24,188 bases of DNA from CALVUP01 sp964422195 (GCA_964422195.1 CAYRAF010000017.1:1-24188); one strand, 5' to 3'; shown: positions 15,092 through 22,365, counted from the stretch's first letter. Notes: generated by a model not told the origin, from the sequence alone. Program-made: numbers and translations.

Positions 15092-15919
15092 AGGTATTAT
15101 TAATTGTTGTCCTATAGACAGTATTGTAGAAGTTAAACCATTTCTATTAATAATATCATCTACTGTTATATTATTATCTTGAGCTATTTTCCACAAACTA
15201 TCCCCTCTTTTTACTATATATACATATTCACTATTATTAGAATTTCCTGGTATAAACAGCATTTGCCCTATACCAATTAAATTACTAGTTAATCCATTTA
15301 TATCCTTCAATAGATCAACCGATATTCCAAAACGTTTAGCTATTGAATATAGACTATCTCCTCTTTGAACTATATACTCTATATATTCATCATTATTATT
15401 ACTAGAATCATCATTAATAATTAATTGTTGACCAATCATTAAAGTATTACTAGTTAAGTTATTAAGTTCTTTTAACTCATCAACTGTTTTACCATATTTT
15501 CTAGCAATTGAGTATAAAGTATCACCTGCTTTTACTATGTATATATTACTATCTTCAGGTATACTACCAGGAATTCTATATTCCACACCAGCATAATCTG
15601 CGATAGCTTTTACTACACCTTCTGCATAATCTTCTAAATTATTTTGTAATTTAAAAGCATCGTTTTTATTATCTATAAACCCATATTCTATTAATACAGA
15701 TTCAAGAGGATCAGTTAACCTCATAATATAATAATAGTCTTTAGATGGATTCTCTGGTAACCTTCTTTGATAAACTTTTCTTTTTTTCTGACCAGCTTTA
15801 CCAATATTATCAAGTATCATATTAGCAAATTTATCATTATTCCTCAAAGAATAAACAACTTCTGCTCCTTCGCCACCTGCCGATGTAAGTAATGATAAAG
15901 GAATTCTCCTATAAGACAA
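15083..15919 (-). pseudogene. 5'-truncated N-acetylmuramoyl-L-alanine amidase with three LysM repeats
   Basis: Open frame of 278 codons matching the C-terminal half of an Amidase_3 domain: GGEGAEVVYSLRNNDKFA, the YYYIMRLTDPLESVLIEYGFIDN block with the catalytic-site Glu, and LEDYAEGVVKAIADY. Three LysM repeats follow (about 127-171, 181-225, 232-278) that bind peptidoglycan. The N-terminal amidase half with the first zinc ligands (DPGHGG and Glu) is missing; where SIHxNA-type His should stand, the sequence reads LSLLTSAGG. The open frame can begin only at a TTG inside the tail of a terminator, after an in-frame stop, and no promoter is evident. It is therefore a decayed gene broken at about 15,900, probably by arrival of the accessory DNA to its right. 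An intact short peptidoglycan-binding protein is possible but unlikely. Confidence 0.8.
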
Positions 15920-15948
15920 AAGAAAACTTCAGAATATTAATCTGAAGT
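15918..15948 (-). terminator. Second tandem terminator at the accessory junction
   Basis: Stem ACTTCAGA/TCTGAAGT (15941-15948 with 15926-15933, 7-nt loop), then TTTCTTTTG on the minus strand. No gene ends directly before it except rloB, which already has its own terminator. Confidence 0.75.
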
Positions 15949-15963
15949 CTTTCAATTGCATTT

Positions 15964-15997
15964 AAAAAGACCAGGGCTTTTAAAAATCCTAGTCTTT
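15964..15997 (-). terminator. Terminator of the rloAB operon
   Basis: A 10-bp stem AAAGACTAGG/CCTGGTCTTT (one G-U pair; 15988-15997 with 15966-15975), with a T-run at its end. Follows the rloB stop at 16004. Confidence 0.8.
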
Positions 15998-16003
15998 CAT
16001 ATT

Positions 16004-16618
16004 CTAATTTTTTTCTAATTCATCTATTATTTGGTAAATATCAGAATGAGGATTAGCTTCAACTGACTGAATATATTTATTATTATCTTTTTGATATTGT
16101 TCTAACTTTTTAGCGTTATCATATGCTTTTCTAGTTTTATCAACAATAATTGGATACATGTTACAATTTTTAGAATATTTTGGATAATGTTTTTTTAATC
16201 TTTTTATTACACTATTATTATTCATATTAGACGTAGTATACTCGTAATGTAGCAAAAACCATGTTTCAATACAAGGTGATGAAGTAATTACTTTTATATT
16301 ATTTTTTTGCGCTAATTCTATTGCTTCTCTTATTTGAGTGTTTTTAGAGGGATCAACATCTGTGTCAAATATACAAAATGCTCTATCATCATCTTCTAAA
16401 ACTAATCTAGACTCTTTTATTTTTTCTATTGTTTGCTTAACTAAATTTACTGGATCAGTTTCGTTTCCAGGAACTGCTCTTATTGTGTAATCTTTTTCTA
16501 TACTTTTAAAACTATCAAAATAATTTCTTTCAGTCTTATTTTTCCCTTCATATGCTACTAATATTACTCTTTTTGATTTACGGTTATTTCTATTTCTTTG
16601 TCTATCTCTGCTACCCAT
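16004..16618 (-). CDS. rloB: RloB-like protein (TOPRIM-type putative nuclease)
   Basis: A 204-aa protein of the RloB family (PF13707). The basic N-terminus (1-17) leads into VILVAYEGKNKTERNYF (Glu24), IFDTDVD (Asp85, Asp87, Asp89) and SSPCIETWFLLHYE (about 113-126). The Glu plus DxD set is the TOPRIM metal centre. RloB is paired with the ATPase RloA in anti-phage and restriction-linked systems; lactococcal AbiL is an example of this pair. The gene begins 2 bp after rloA stops, so the two are coupled. By analogy with PARIS (AAA ATPase plus TOPRIM effector) it may be the toxic effector released by the ATPase; that is inference. Confidence 0.92.
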   Translation of the reverse strand: MGSRDRQRNRNNRKSKRVILVAYEGKNKTERNYFDSFKSIEKDYTIRAVPGNETDPVNLVKQTIEKIKESRLVLEDDDRAFCIFDTDVDPSKNTQIREAIELAQKNNIKVITSSPCIETWFLLHYEYTTSNMNNNSVIKRLKKHYPKYSKNCNMYPIIVDKTRKAYDNAKKLEQYQKDNNKYIQSVEANPHSDIYQIIDELEKN

Positions 16619-16620
16619 AT

Positions 16621-17865
16621 TTACTCTTTAAAGTCATCAAAACTATTTACTAAAAATGGTACTGCACCATATCTTCCTAATAAATATCCTTTTTCAACAT
16701 TCTCAGATTTTCTTACCGAGAAATCATCAAGTGGATATAAAACACTCTCTCCATTATTAGGATTTTTTTCCGTAAACCATATTTGATCTCTTCTTAGCAA
16801 TTCTAAATCTAATAAATTAGTATCATGGGTATTAAATATTAATTGAGCATTTTTATTATTTAATTCCGGATCATTAAATAATTCTACTATATATTTAACA
16901 ATAAATGGATGTAAACTTTTATCAAATTCATCAACAAATAAAACTTTACCATTATCTATAACATCTTTAATTACAGGTATAAAGGAAAAAATTGCTTGGG
17001 TTCCTAATGATTCCTCAGAAATATCAAATTCATATTTATCTCCATTTGCTATATGAGTCGTATTTACTCTATAAACTGGCGCATTAGTTGAAAAAAATGG
17101 TCGTATAATATCAGGCATCGTATTAATTTGATCATCTGTCAAATTTTCCCTTATAACCTTGTATCCTTTGATATTTAAATCAGCTTTTTCTAAGAAATTT
17201 AATGCAAACTTTTCTAATATCCTACCCTCATCATTTGAATACATAGTATATGCATAATTATTTAATTGTTCATAACTCATTACTATACCAAGCTTTTCTG
17301 TTAAAAATTCGAAGGCAGGCTTTGTTTTTTCAAAATTCCAATTTGTAGCTGTAGATATGAAAAATTTGTTTTCTGCATTTTTTTCTTTAATATCATTCAA
17401 AAATTTTTCATCATTTGAATTAAATGAATAATCATTTATATTTTCCCTATTAAATATTTTAACGGGTCTTCCATTCGGATAATATGTTAAATACTCTCTA
17501 TATATTTTTTTTGAATCAGCCATAAAACCATATATGTATCTAATTCCATCAGCTAAGAATTTGATTTCAAATTCACTTGGTTTATTCATCATCTCTTTAT
17601 CCAATTTAAATGGTATAATTGGTAATATAGCATTAGGATTGTAAAAGTTAGATTGCCTAATAATCCCACCTACTGTAGCCAATAATTTAAATAAATTACT
17701 CTTTCCTGAGGCGTTTGCACCATATATTGCAGTCATTTTTAATAATTTTTCATTTCCAATATTGATGAAATTGTCTTCCAAACTATTATCCGATGATGCA
17801 ACCATCGAAAATGTAGTTTTTTCTTTAAAAGACAAAAAATTGGTAACGCTAAATTCTATTAACAT
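16621..17865 (-). CDS. rloA: RloA-like AAA/ABC-type ATPase (AbiL-type defence)
   Basis: A 414-aa SMC/ABC-like ATPase (COG1106, AAA_15/AAA_21). The N-terminus IEFSVTNFLSFKEKTTFSM is typical. Walker A is GANASGKS (about 49-56), the signature-type ISEESLGTQ follows, Walker B is VLFVDEFDKSLHP, and the switch His is in FNTHDTNLL. The C-terminal part carries the expected RRDQIWFTEK block. The ATG at 17865 has GGGGAG 9 nt before it; an upstream ATG at 17874 overlaps that site and is rejected. It forms a two-gene operon with rloB. In this family the ATPase probably senses infection and controls the nuclease partner. Confidence 0.93.
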   Translation of the reverse strand: MLIEFSVTNFLSFKEKTTFSMVASSDNSLEDNFINIGNEKLLKMTAIYGANASGKSNLFKLLATVGGIIRQSNFYNPNAILPIIPFKLDKEMMNKPSEFEIKFLADGIRYIYGFMADSKKIYREYLTYYPNGRPVKIFNRENINDYSFNSNDEKFLNDIKEKNAENKFFISTATNWNFEKTKPAFEFLTEKLGIVMSYEQLNNYAYTMYSNDEGRILEKFALNFLEKADLNIKGYKVIRENLTDDQINTMPDIIRPFFSTNAPVYRVNTTHIANGDKYEFDISEESLGTQAIFSFIPVIKDVIDNGKVLFVDEFDKSLHPFIVKYIVELFNDPELNNKNAQLIFNTHDTNLLDLELLRRDQIWFTEKNPNNGESVLYPLDDFSVRKSENVEKGYLLGRYGAVPFLVNSFDDFKE

Positions 17866-17891
17866 AAAATTCATCTCCCCTTTGTAATAAT

Positions 17892-17920
17892 ATTATATGC
17901 ATCTTATCAAAATAAATCAA
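17892..17920 (-). promoter_or_regulatory. Promoter of rloAB
   Basis: TTGATT (17915-17920), a 17-nt spacer and TATAAT (17892-17897), 27 bp before the ATG at 17865. Confidence 0.78.
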
Positions 17921-17955
17921 CTATTTTTGAGTTTATTTTTGTATTTTTGCATTTT

Positions 17956-17977
17956 TTGCGCAATTTAGATAATCTAA
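17956..17977. promoter_or_regulatory. Paired palindromes between divergent promoters
   Basis: TTGCGCAA (17956-17963) and the perfect TTAGATAATCTAA (17965-17977) lie side by side between the rloAB and DUF2188 promoters. The second ends 1 bp before the -35 of the plus-strand promoter. Candidate operator pair; no bound regulator known. Confidence 0.45.
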
Positions 17978-17978
17978 T

Positions 17979-18007
17979 TTGACATAAGTAAGGTTTTGTG
18001 ATAAGAT
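17979..18007 (+). promoter_or_regulatory. Promoter of the DUF2188 gene
   Basis: TTGACA (17979-17984), a 17-nt spacer and TAAGAT (18002-18007). It leaves a 5' leader of about 140 nt before the ATG, which holds an imperfect hairpin (18012-18042) but nothing else I can name. Confidence 0.7.
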
Positions 18008-18154
18008 TAAAGTGTCTTAAAAATATTCAAAGTTTTAGACATTAAAAAAGAAAATAGCTAAAGTGATATTAGTTATTCCCTCACAAGATAATTATATCAT
18101 ATTCTTTCTAAATTTTAAAGATTTAGTTTTTAGCAGAAAGGATATACTTTACAC

Positions 18155-18388
18155 ATGGGTAAAAATCAACACATTACTCATAATTCCAATGGTGGTTGGA
18201 ATGTTTTAGGTGCTGGTAATTCAAAACCAACAAAAATATTGCCAACAAAGCAAGAAGCAATTAACTATGGGAGAAATATTGCAAAAAATCAAGGATCAGA
18301 ATTGATAATTCATGGCCTTAATGGCAGAATCCAAGATAAAGACTCTTATGGTAATGATACTTGCCCACCCAAGGATAGAGTACATTAG
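18155..18388 (+). CDS. DUF2188 small protein
   Basis: A 77-aa protein that matches DUF2188 closely: an N-terminal HITHNSNGGWNVLGAG strand pair, TKQEAINYGRNIAKNQGSELIIHGLNGRIQDKDSYGND in the body, and PP near the end. The family is a small alpha/beta fold of unknown function, common beside restriction, toxin and phage-defence genes. The start is set by family fit; AAAGGA lies 12 nt upstream, which is longer than ideal. It is alone on the plus strand, between rloAB and the DUF2075 operon, and shares a terminator with the latter. It could be a regulator or accessory of either neighbour. Confidence 0.88.
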   Translation: MGKNQHITHNSNGGWNVLGAGNSKPTKILPTKQEAINYGRNIAKNQGSELIIHGLNGRIQDKDSYGNDTCPPKDRVH

Positions 18389-18417
18389 AAAAGTGATGAA
18401 TTTATTTCATCACTTTT
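18389..18417. terminator. Bidirectional terminator between DUF2188 and DUF2075 genes
   Basis: A 12-bp perfect stem AAAAGTGATGAA/TTCATCACTTTT (18389-18400 with 18406-18417, 5-nt loop), with T-tails in both directions. The DUF2075 stop lies within it. Confidence 0.9.
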
Positions 18418-20273
18418 TTTAAATGTTTTTGTAAATTTTTATCTACACAATAAACATAACAACCTTTCATACCTCTAGTCATTAATGTTCTATATGTATT
18501 TTTAATAATAGAATCAGCTATCTTATTAGCCTCTTCTATTCCTTCTTCTTTTGCAATTTTATTAATACCTTTTAATGATTGATCTGTTTTAGCTCTTTTT
18601 GTATAATCAGTAACAATATGTCCATCTTCATATCTTATATCATCACCAATAATAACTCCAGCATAATCAAATTCTAATCCTTGGCATGTATGAATACATC
18701 CTATTTCATTTACTGACATTGGATCAATTGCCCATGTTTGTGAATTACCTAAATTCCAACTCATTTCAAAATTATATTCAGGTATTACTATGTCATGAAT
18801 GTCAGTATTGTTTTTACCTTCACTAATCCAATTCCAGCAATAACCTGCTACCATTCTAGATTTATTGTTTTCTCTATTTTTTTCTTCTATTAATCTTCTT
18901 ACTTCATTAGGATCATCTAACACCCTAAAATCATAATCAAAATCCATATCATCAAAGTTTGCTGTTTTTCTTATTTCTAATAAATTATCTAACCAAGAAA
19001 GATATCCATCAGAACCATTACACCTAAATTGACTTTCAAGTTCAACTATTTTAATACCTGCACCTAATTCATTAGCATATTTCTTAATTTCATCTACTGA
19101 CCCAATATCTTTTAAAGTAACTTTTTGATCTTCATCTATAAAGAATACTGAAAAATTAGATGCATTAATTATTTCCTTAATTTGATTTTCACCTAAATTT
19201 TGAAACATACCAGATTTAGCATTTAATCTATGAGCCTCATCTACTATTAATACATCTACTTCATTTTTTTCAGCATCAGTAAATTGTCCTGATCCCTGAA
19301 ATAGATTATTAATATATGTCATTTTAAATGAGCCTTTTAACTTATCTTTAAACACTGCTCTGGGGGCAGCATTTTTTGTTACATAGAAACTAGTCATATT
19401 TCTTTTAGTTAATTCAACTAATAAGTTAATAGCTAAAACTGATTTACCAGTACCTGGACCACCTTGAACAACTAATACATTTTTATTATCACTTGCTACT
19501 GTATCAATAGCCATTCTAATAGCATCTTCATATATTACTTTCTGTTCATCTATCATATTAAATTCTTTATTACCTTGTAACATTTTAGCTAAAGAATCTT
19601 GTAATCTTTTAGAAGGTCTTATTCTACCATTTTCTATTTTATATAATAGTTCTCTATCATCACCTTCAACAATATACTTTTTGATAAATCTTCTTAGTTT
19701 TTCAAAATCATTAGTTCCAAACATAGGAGCTTCTTTTATATATTCTTGATATTGACTACTACATATAGGATCGTCATCTCTTAAATTATAGTTATGTAAA
19801 AATGCACATGGATATAATCCTATATCATCTAATTGAACAGTTTCATTAAAATCTTTAATTAAATTAGCATAACTCATAGCTTGGTAAGATGGATGAGCTA
19901 CTTCTCTTATTCCACCACCAGTAAAAGTAGATACAATAGCATCTTTGCCTTCTACAGCAGTACAAGTTTCCCATTGCTTTAATTCAATGATGATTACTGA
20001 ATCTTTTCTATTATTATCTCTACCTGATAATATAAAATCTATTCTCTTAGAGGTGGTTGGAATATTAAATTCAATAGCAACACCAGCATTATCTGGTATT
20101 TCTTTATCATCTAATACCCCTCTCATATATTGCATAGAATTCTTCCATGAATTTAATTGAGATTCACTTGTTCTACCAAAAAATTGTCTATACTTATCAT
20201 AGATTTTATCAACAATTCTATTTAAATTAACATCATCAATAAAGCCTGATTTAATTCCTTCATATACTAACAT
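18402..20273 (-). CDS. DUF2075 superfamily 1-type helicase with PD-(D/E)XK-like N-terminus
   Basis: A 623-aa protein with two parts. The N-terminal region shows a nuclease-like set: Glu68 in AIEFN, Asp79 in KRIDF and E97-x-K99 in IIIELKQW, the pattern of PD-(D/E)XK enzymes. The C-terminal part is a P-loop helicase/ATPase: Walker A GGPGTGKS (271-278), Walker B LIVDEAHR (342-349), QFRCNG (415-420), motif V-like HTCQGLEFDYAGV (528-540) and motif VI-like YRTLMTRGMKG (594-604). This matches DUF2075, whose helicase core resembles that of Schlafen proteins. AGGTGATGTAG precedes the ATG, and the SD contains the stop of the upstream 74-aa gene, so they are coupled. Probably a nucleic-acid-processing defence effector; not proven. 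Confidence 0.9.
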   Translation of the reverse strand: MLVYEGIKSGFIDDVNLNRIVDKIYDKYRQFFGRTSESQLNSWKNSMQYMRGVLDDKEIPDNAGVAIEFNIPTTSKRIDFILSGRDNNRKDSVIIIELKQWETCTAVEGKDAIVSTFTGGGIREVAHPSYQAMSYANLIKDFNETVQLDDIGLYPCAFLHNYNLRDDDPICSSQYQEYIKEAPMFGTNDFEKLRRFIKKYIVEGDDRELLYKIENGRIRPSKRLQDSLAKMLQGNKEFNMIDEQKVIYEDAIRMAIDTVASDNKNVLVVQGGPGTGKSVLAINLLVELTKRNMTSFYVTKNAAPRAVFKDKLKGSFKMTYINNLFQGSGQFTDAEKNEVDVLIVDEAHRLNAKSGMFQNLGENQIKEIINASNFSVFFIDEDQKVTLKDIGSVDEIKKYANELGAGIKIVELESQFRCNGSDGYLSWLDNLLEIRKTANFDDMDFDYDFRVLDDPNEVRRLIEEKNRENNKSRMVAGYCWNWISEGKNNTDIHDIVIPEYNFEMSWNLGNSQTWAIDPMSVNEIGCIHTCQGLEFDYAGVIIGDDIRYEDGHIVTDYTKRAKTDQSLKGINKIAKEEGIEEANKIADSIIKNTYRTLMTRGMKGCYVYCVDKNLQKHLKKVMK

Positions 20274-20278
20274 CTACA

Positions 20279-20503
20279 TCACCTATATACACCAGAAGCT
20301 ATATATTCAGCTATATGTCTAAAAACTAATGATTTAATATAATTTGCTTCTTGAACATTGTATTTTTTATTATCTGATAATAAAGTATTAACATAATCAA
20401 AAAACTTATATGCATCATTTGGATTATTAACACACTCAGTAAATTTATTAAATATATTAATAGCTTCTATTTGATATTTTTCATTTTCAATTAAATTATT
20501 CAT
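20279..20503 (-). CDS. Unrecognised 74-aa helical protein in MazG-DUF2075 operon
   Basis: No family is recognised. The product is all-helical in appearance (KYQIEAINIFNKFTECV, AYKFFDYVNTLLSD, QEANYIKSLVFRHIAEYIAS), acidic first and more basic at the end, with no signal or membrane segment. The ATG at 20503 has AGGAG 5 nt before it; the GTG at 20509 overlaps that site. It begins 8 bp after the MazG-like gene and its TGA stop forms part of the next gene's ribosome site, so it is a true coupled operon member. It may be an adaptor or inhibitor for the helicase or the pyrophosphohydrolase; this is inference. Confidence 0.8.
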   Translation of the reverse strand: MNNLIENEKYQIEAINIFNKFTECVNNPNDAYKFFDYVNTLLSDNKKYNVQEANYIKSLVFRHIAEYIASGVYR

Positions 20504-20511
20504 AAACACTC

Positions 20512-20826
20512 CTAAAGTTTATTATACTTTGTACTCTTACCTTTTGCTTTTTCAATTGGATATTTCTTAGCGGATATTTCCATTTTATCTAAAACGATTT
20601 GCTTAGGATCAACACCTATTTGATGGCAAAGAAGGATACAATAATTCATAACATCTGCTATTTCATATTTTAATTCATCTTTATCATAATTATTGTTCCA
20701 CTGAAAACATTCTAATAACTCTCCAGCTTCTATAGAAATACTTTTAGCTAAATTTTCTGGTGTATTAAATTGTAACCAATCCCTATCTTCTGCAAATTTA
20801 ACAATTTTTTCTTCAAGTTCTTTCAT
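20512..20826 (-). CDS. MazG-like nucleotide pyrophosphohydrolase
   Basis: An all-alpha NTP-PPase of 104 aa, of the single-domain type near dCTP pyrophosphatase (RS21-C6/DCTPP1). The Mg-binding set is clear: E33-A-G-E36 with E39 in IEAGELLECFQW, then E55-xx-D58 in YEIADVMNYC. The short length is normal for the group. These enzymes hydrolyse NTP or dNTP to the monophosphate and pyrophosphate, as house-cleaning or in defence by depletion. GAGGTGATT precedes the ATG at 20826; the in-frame ATG at 20850 lacks a site. First gene of the operon with the 74-aa protein and the DUF2075 helicase. Confidence 0.9.
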   Translation of the reverse strand: MKELEEKIVKFAEDRDWLQFNTPENLAKSISIEAGELLECFQWNNNYDKDELKYEIADVMNYCILLCHQIGVDPKQIVLDKMEISAKKYPIEKAKGKSTKYNKL

Positions 20827-20854
20827 ATGAATCACCTCATTATCTTTCAAGAAA

Positions 20855-20863
20855 ATTATATCA
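20855..20863 (-). promoter_or_regulatory. Extended -10 promoter of the MazG-DUF2075 operon
   Basis: TGATATAAT on the minus strand, about 29 bp before the ATG. A second TATAAT lies upstream (20883-20888), abutting the palindrome at 20890-20906; either or both may be used. Confidence 0.55.
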
Positions 20864-20889
20864 TATTTTGTCGAATTTAACTATTATAC

Positions 20890-20906
20890 TGTGCCAACTT
20901 GGCACA
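20890..20906. promoter_or_regulatory. Perfect 17-bp palindrome upstream of the MazG operon
   Basis: TGTGCCAA-C-TTGGCACA. It starts 1 bp upstream of the minus-strand TATAAT at 20883-20888, so it would occupy the spacer of that promoter, a classic repressor position. On the plus strand it could also fold as a hairpin (TGTGCC/GGCACA), but the T-run comes only 4-5 nt later and no gene precedes it. It stands out by GC content from its AT-rich surroundings. Confidence 0.6.
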
Positions 20907-21028
20907 CTACTTTTTCTTAGCAAGCATTGGAAAGTTCCTCCCACAGTGTAATTTCCACATATTATGGGAAAATCCCCAATCCCCTCACAACTCTTTTTTA
21001 TATAATAAAAGTAAAAATTATTTTTATA

Positions 21029-21037
21029 TGGTATAAT
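21029..21037 (+). promoter_or_regulatory. Extended -10 promoter of the 348-aa gene
   Basis: TGGTATAAT, 20 bp before the ATG at 21058; no good -35. The start has AGGAG 8 nt upstream. Confidence 0.55.
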
Positions 21038-21057
21038 TATATATAGGAGCTGATAGA

Positions 21058-22104
21058 ATGAATAATTTAGAAAATAGAGTAAATGATTATATTAATAATG
21101 AATTATTAAATTTCAATAATATCAAAACTAATCCATTAGAAGGAAAAGATTTAAAAGATAGTATATTAAATAGATTGTTTTCAAGAAAATGGTCTCGTAA
21201 AGCACAGTATGATGATGCAAAAAAATATACTGAAGAAAAAGTTGATAACATTTTAAATAATAATTTAGAATTTCTATTTTGTTTTTGCTTTGGTGGATAT
21301 AAACACTTTTGGACACCAACTTATCCTGAACCAGATTGGGCAGAAATTTTTACAATTAAATATTTAATGGAATATGTTCTTCCAATTGCTGAAGCTTTGG
21401 GAAAAAATACTAAAATAGAATTCGAATCAGAAGAAGTAGCGTTAACATATATGAATAATACTCCTCAAGAAGGTATGGATAAATATAATAAAGCATTTAA
21501 AGAACTAATCACTTATATAAACAGTAAAGTAAAGTATCCAATAGATTTAAGTGTGGTTTTAGCTAGAGATTTTTATGATAGAGACGAACTGCTTAAAAAA
21601 ATGTATGATTATTTACCAGAAGTTAAAGAAAGATTTGATGCATTACCTAATGAAGAAAAAGAAATTAGATTAAAACGTGCAGAAACTAATATTATGTGGA
21701 ACGGTAAAGAGAATTTAACTAATTTATCAGAAGAAGAAAAAAAGAAATTTATATATGAATCTAGAACTTTAAATGAATCATTTTTAGATATAGATTATGA
21801 ATTAAGAGGAAAAGAATATTTTGAAAAAGATAATTTAATTCCACTTCTTGGATCATTTGGTTTAGGTGCTGGCGGAGAATTATGGCTTCACTTAGCTTCT
21901 AATTCATCTTCAATGGTAGATTTTTGGGCTGGTATGGGAATACTTGAAGTTAGAGAAGATAAAATAATAGAAAAGACTATTTCTAAAAAACAATATGATC
22001 AAATAAAAGACAAATTAGTAAAAGTAAATCTTAATAACGGCTTAACCAATATAAGTAATAATTATTCTTGGATATATGTATATGAAGGCAAATTACCATT
22101 TTAA
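21058..22104 (+). CDS. Unrecognised 348-aa protein in accessory region
   Basis: No family is recognised. The protein has no signal peptide or clear membrane helix. Its most distinctive block is FCFCFGGYKHFWTPTYPEPDWAEIFTIKYLMEYVLPIAEAL (about residues 75-115, rich in aromatic residues with PDWAE). Next come a long charged middle (VKERFDALPNEEKEIRLKRAE, about 190-215) and LLGSFGLGAGGELWLHLASNSSS (about 264-290), a Gly-rich loop. The conserved-looking aromatic and acidic residues suggest an enzyme. The gene is alone, plus-strand, between the MazG operon (diverging from it) and the iteron stretch. Its isolation from both groups suggests separate cargo. Confidence 0.85.
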   Translation: MNNLENRVNDYINNELLNFNNIKTNPLEGKDLKDSILNRLFSRKWSRKAQYDDAKKYTEEKVDNILNNNLEFLFCFCFGGYKHFWTPTYPEPDWAEIFTIKYLMEYVLPIAEALGKNTKIEFESEEVALTYMNNTPQEGMDKYNKAFKELITYINSKVKYPIDLSVVLARDFYDRDELLKKMYDYLPEVKERFDALPNEEKEIRLKRAETNIMWNGKENLTNLSEEEKKKFIYESRTLNESFLDIDYELRGKEYFEKDNLIPLLGSFGLGAGGELWLHLASNSSSMVDFWAGMGILEVREDKIIEKTISKKQYDQIKDKLVKVNLNNGLTNISNNYSWIYVYEGKLPF

Positions 22105-22148
22105 AAAGAGCAATTATGCTTAAAGGTTGGACTGTTTTTGATACTAAA

Positions 22149-22208
22149 AGTTACACAAATAGTTACACATTTAGTTACACAAATTGTTACACATTTGGTG
22201 TACAAAAT
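22149..22208 (+). repeat. 12-bp iteron array (four copies plus a degenerate fifth)
   Basis: Four tandem 12-bp units: AGTTACACAAAT (22149-22160), AGTTACACATTT (22161-22172), AGTTACACAAAT (22173-22184) and TGTTACACATTT (22185-22196). A diverged unit GGTGTACAAAAT (22197-22208) follows. All share the GTTACACA core, and the tail alternates AAT/TTT, giving a 24-bp super-period. The layout is that of iterons bound by a replication initiator or an ordered repressor. It lies in the gene-free stretch 22105-22454; the rest of that stretch is described in the next entries. Confidence 0.8.
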
Positions 22209-22229
22209 TTGTAATTGATTTCTACACTA

Positions 22230-22270
22230 TCAAGTGTTAAGATTGTTATAATAGTGGATAATTTATGAAA
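22230..22270 (+). repeat. 41-bp direct repeat, copy 1, with TGn-TATAAT
   Basis: Starts TCAAGTG, contains TGTTATAATAGTGGA and ends TATGAAA. It matches copy 2 (22366-22406) at 34 of 41 positions by my count. The TGTTATAAT (22244-22252) is a good extended -10; no convincing -35 exists, so an activator may be needed. The left edge forms ACACT-atca-AGTGT, a small inverted repeat. Confidence 0.65.
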
Positions 22271-22365
22271 AAAATTGGGATTCCCAAACTCTATACTCAG
22301 AAAAAATTCTCTGGGGAAAAATTGGGATTTAGAGAAGAAAAAAGTTGGGGTTTATTTTGGGAGTG

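Noticed and set aside
15083..15919. Intact amidase gene
   Set aside because: The N-terminal zinc-binding half is absent and only about 85 bp separate the frame from rloB's end, too little to hold it even with frameshifts.
20890..20925. Plus-strand intrinsic terminator at the 17-bp palindrome
   Set aside because: No plus-strand gene precedes it and the T-run is separated from the stem; an operator reading fits better.
22149..22208. CRISPR-like array
   Set aside because: Units are 12 bp and contiguous with no spacers; iterons fit, CRISPR does not.
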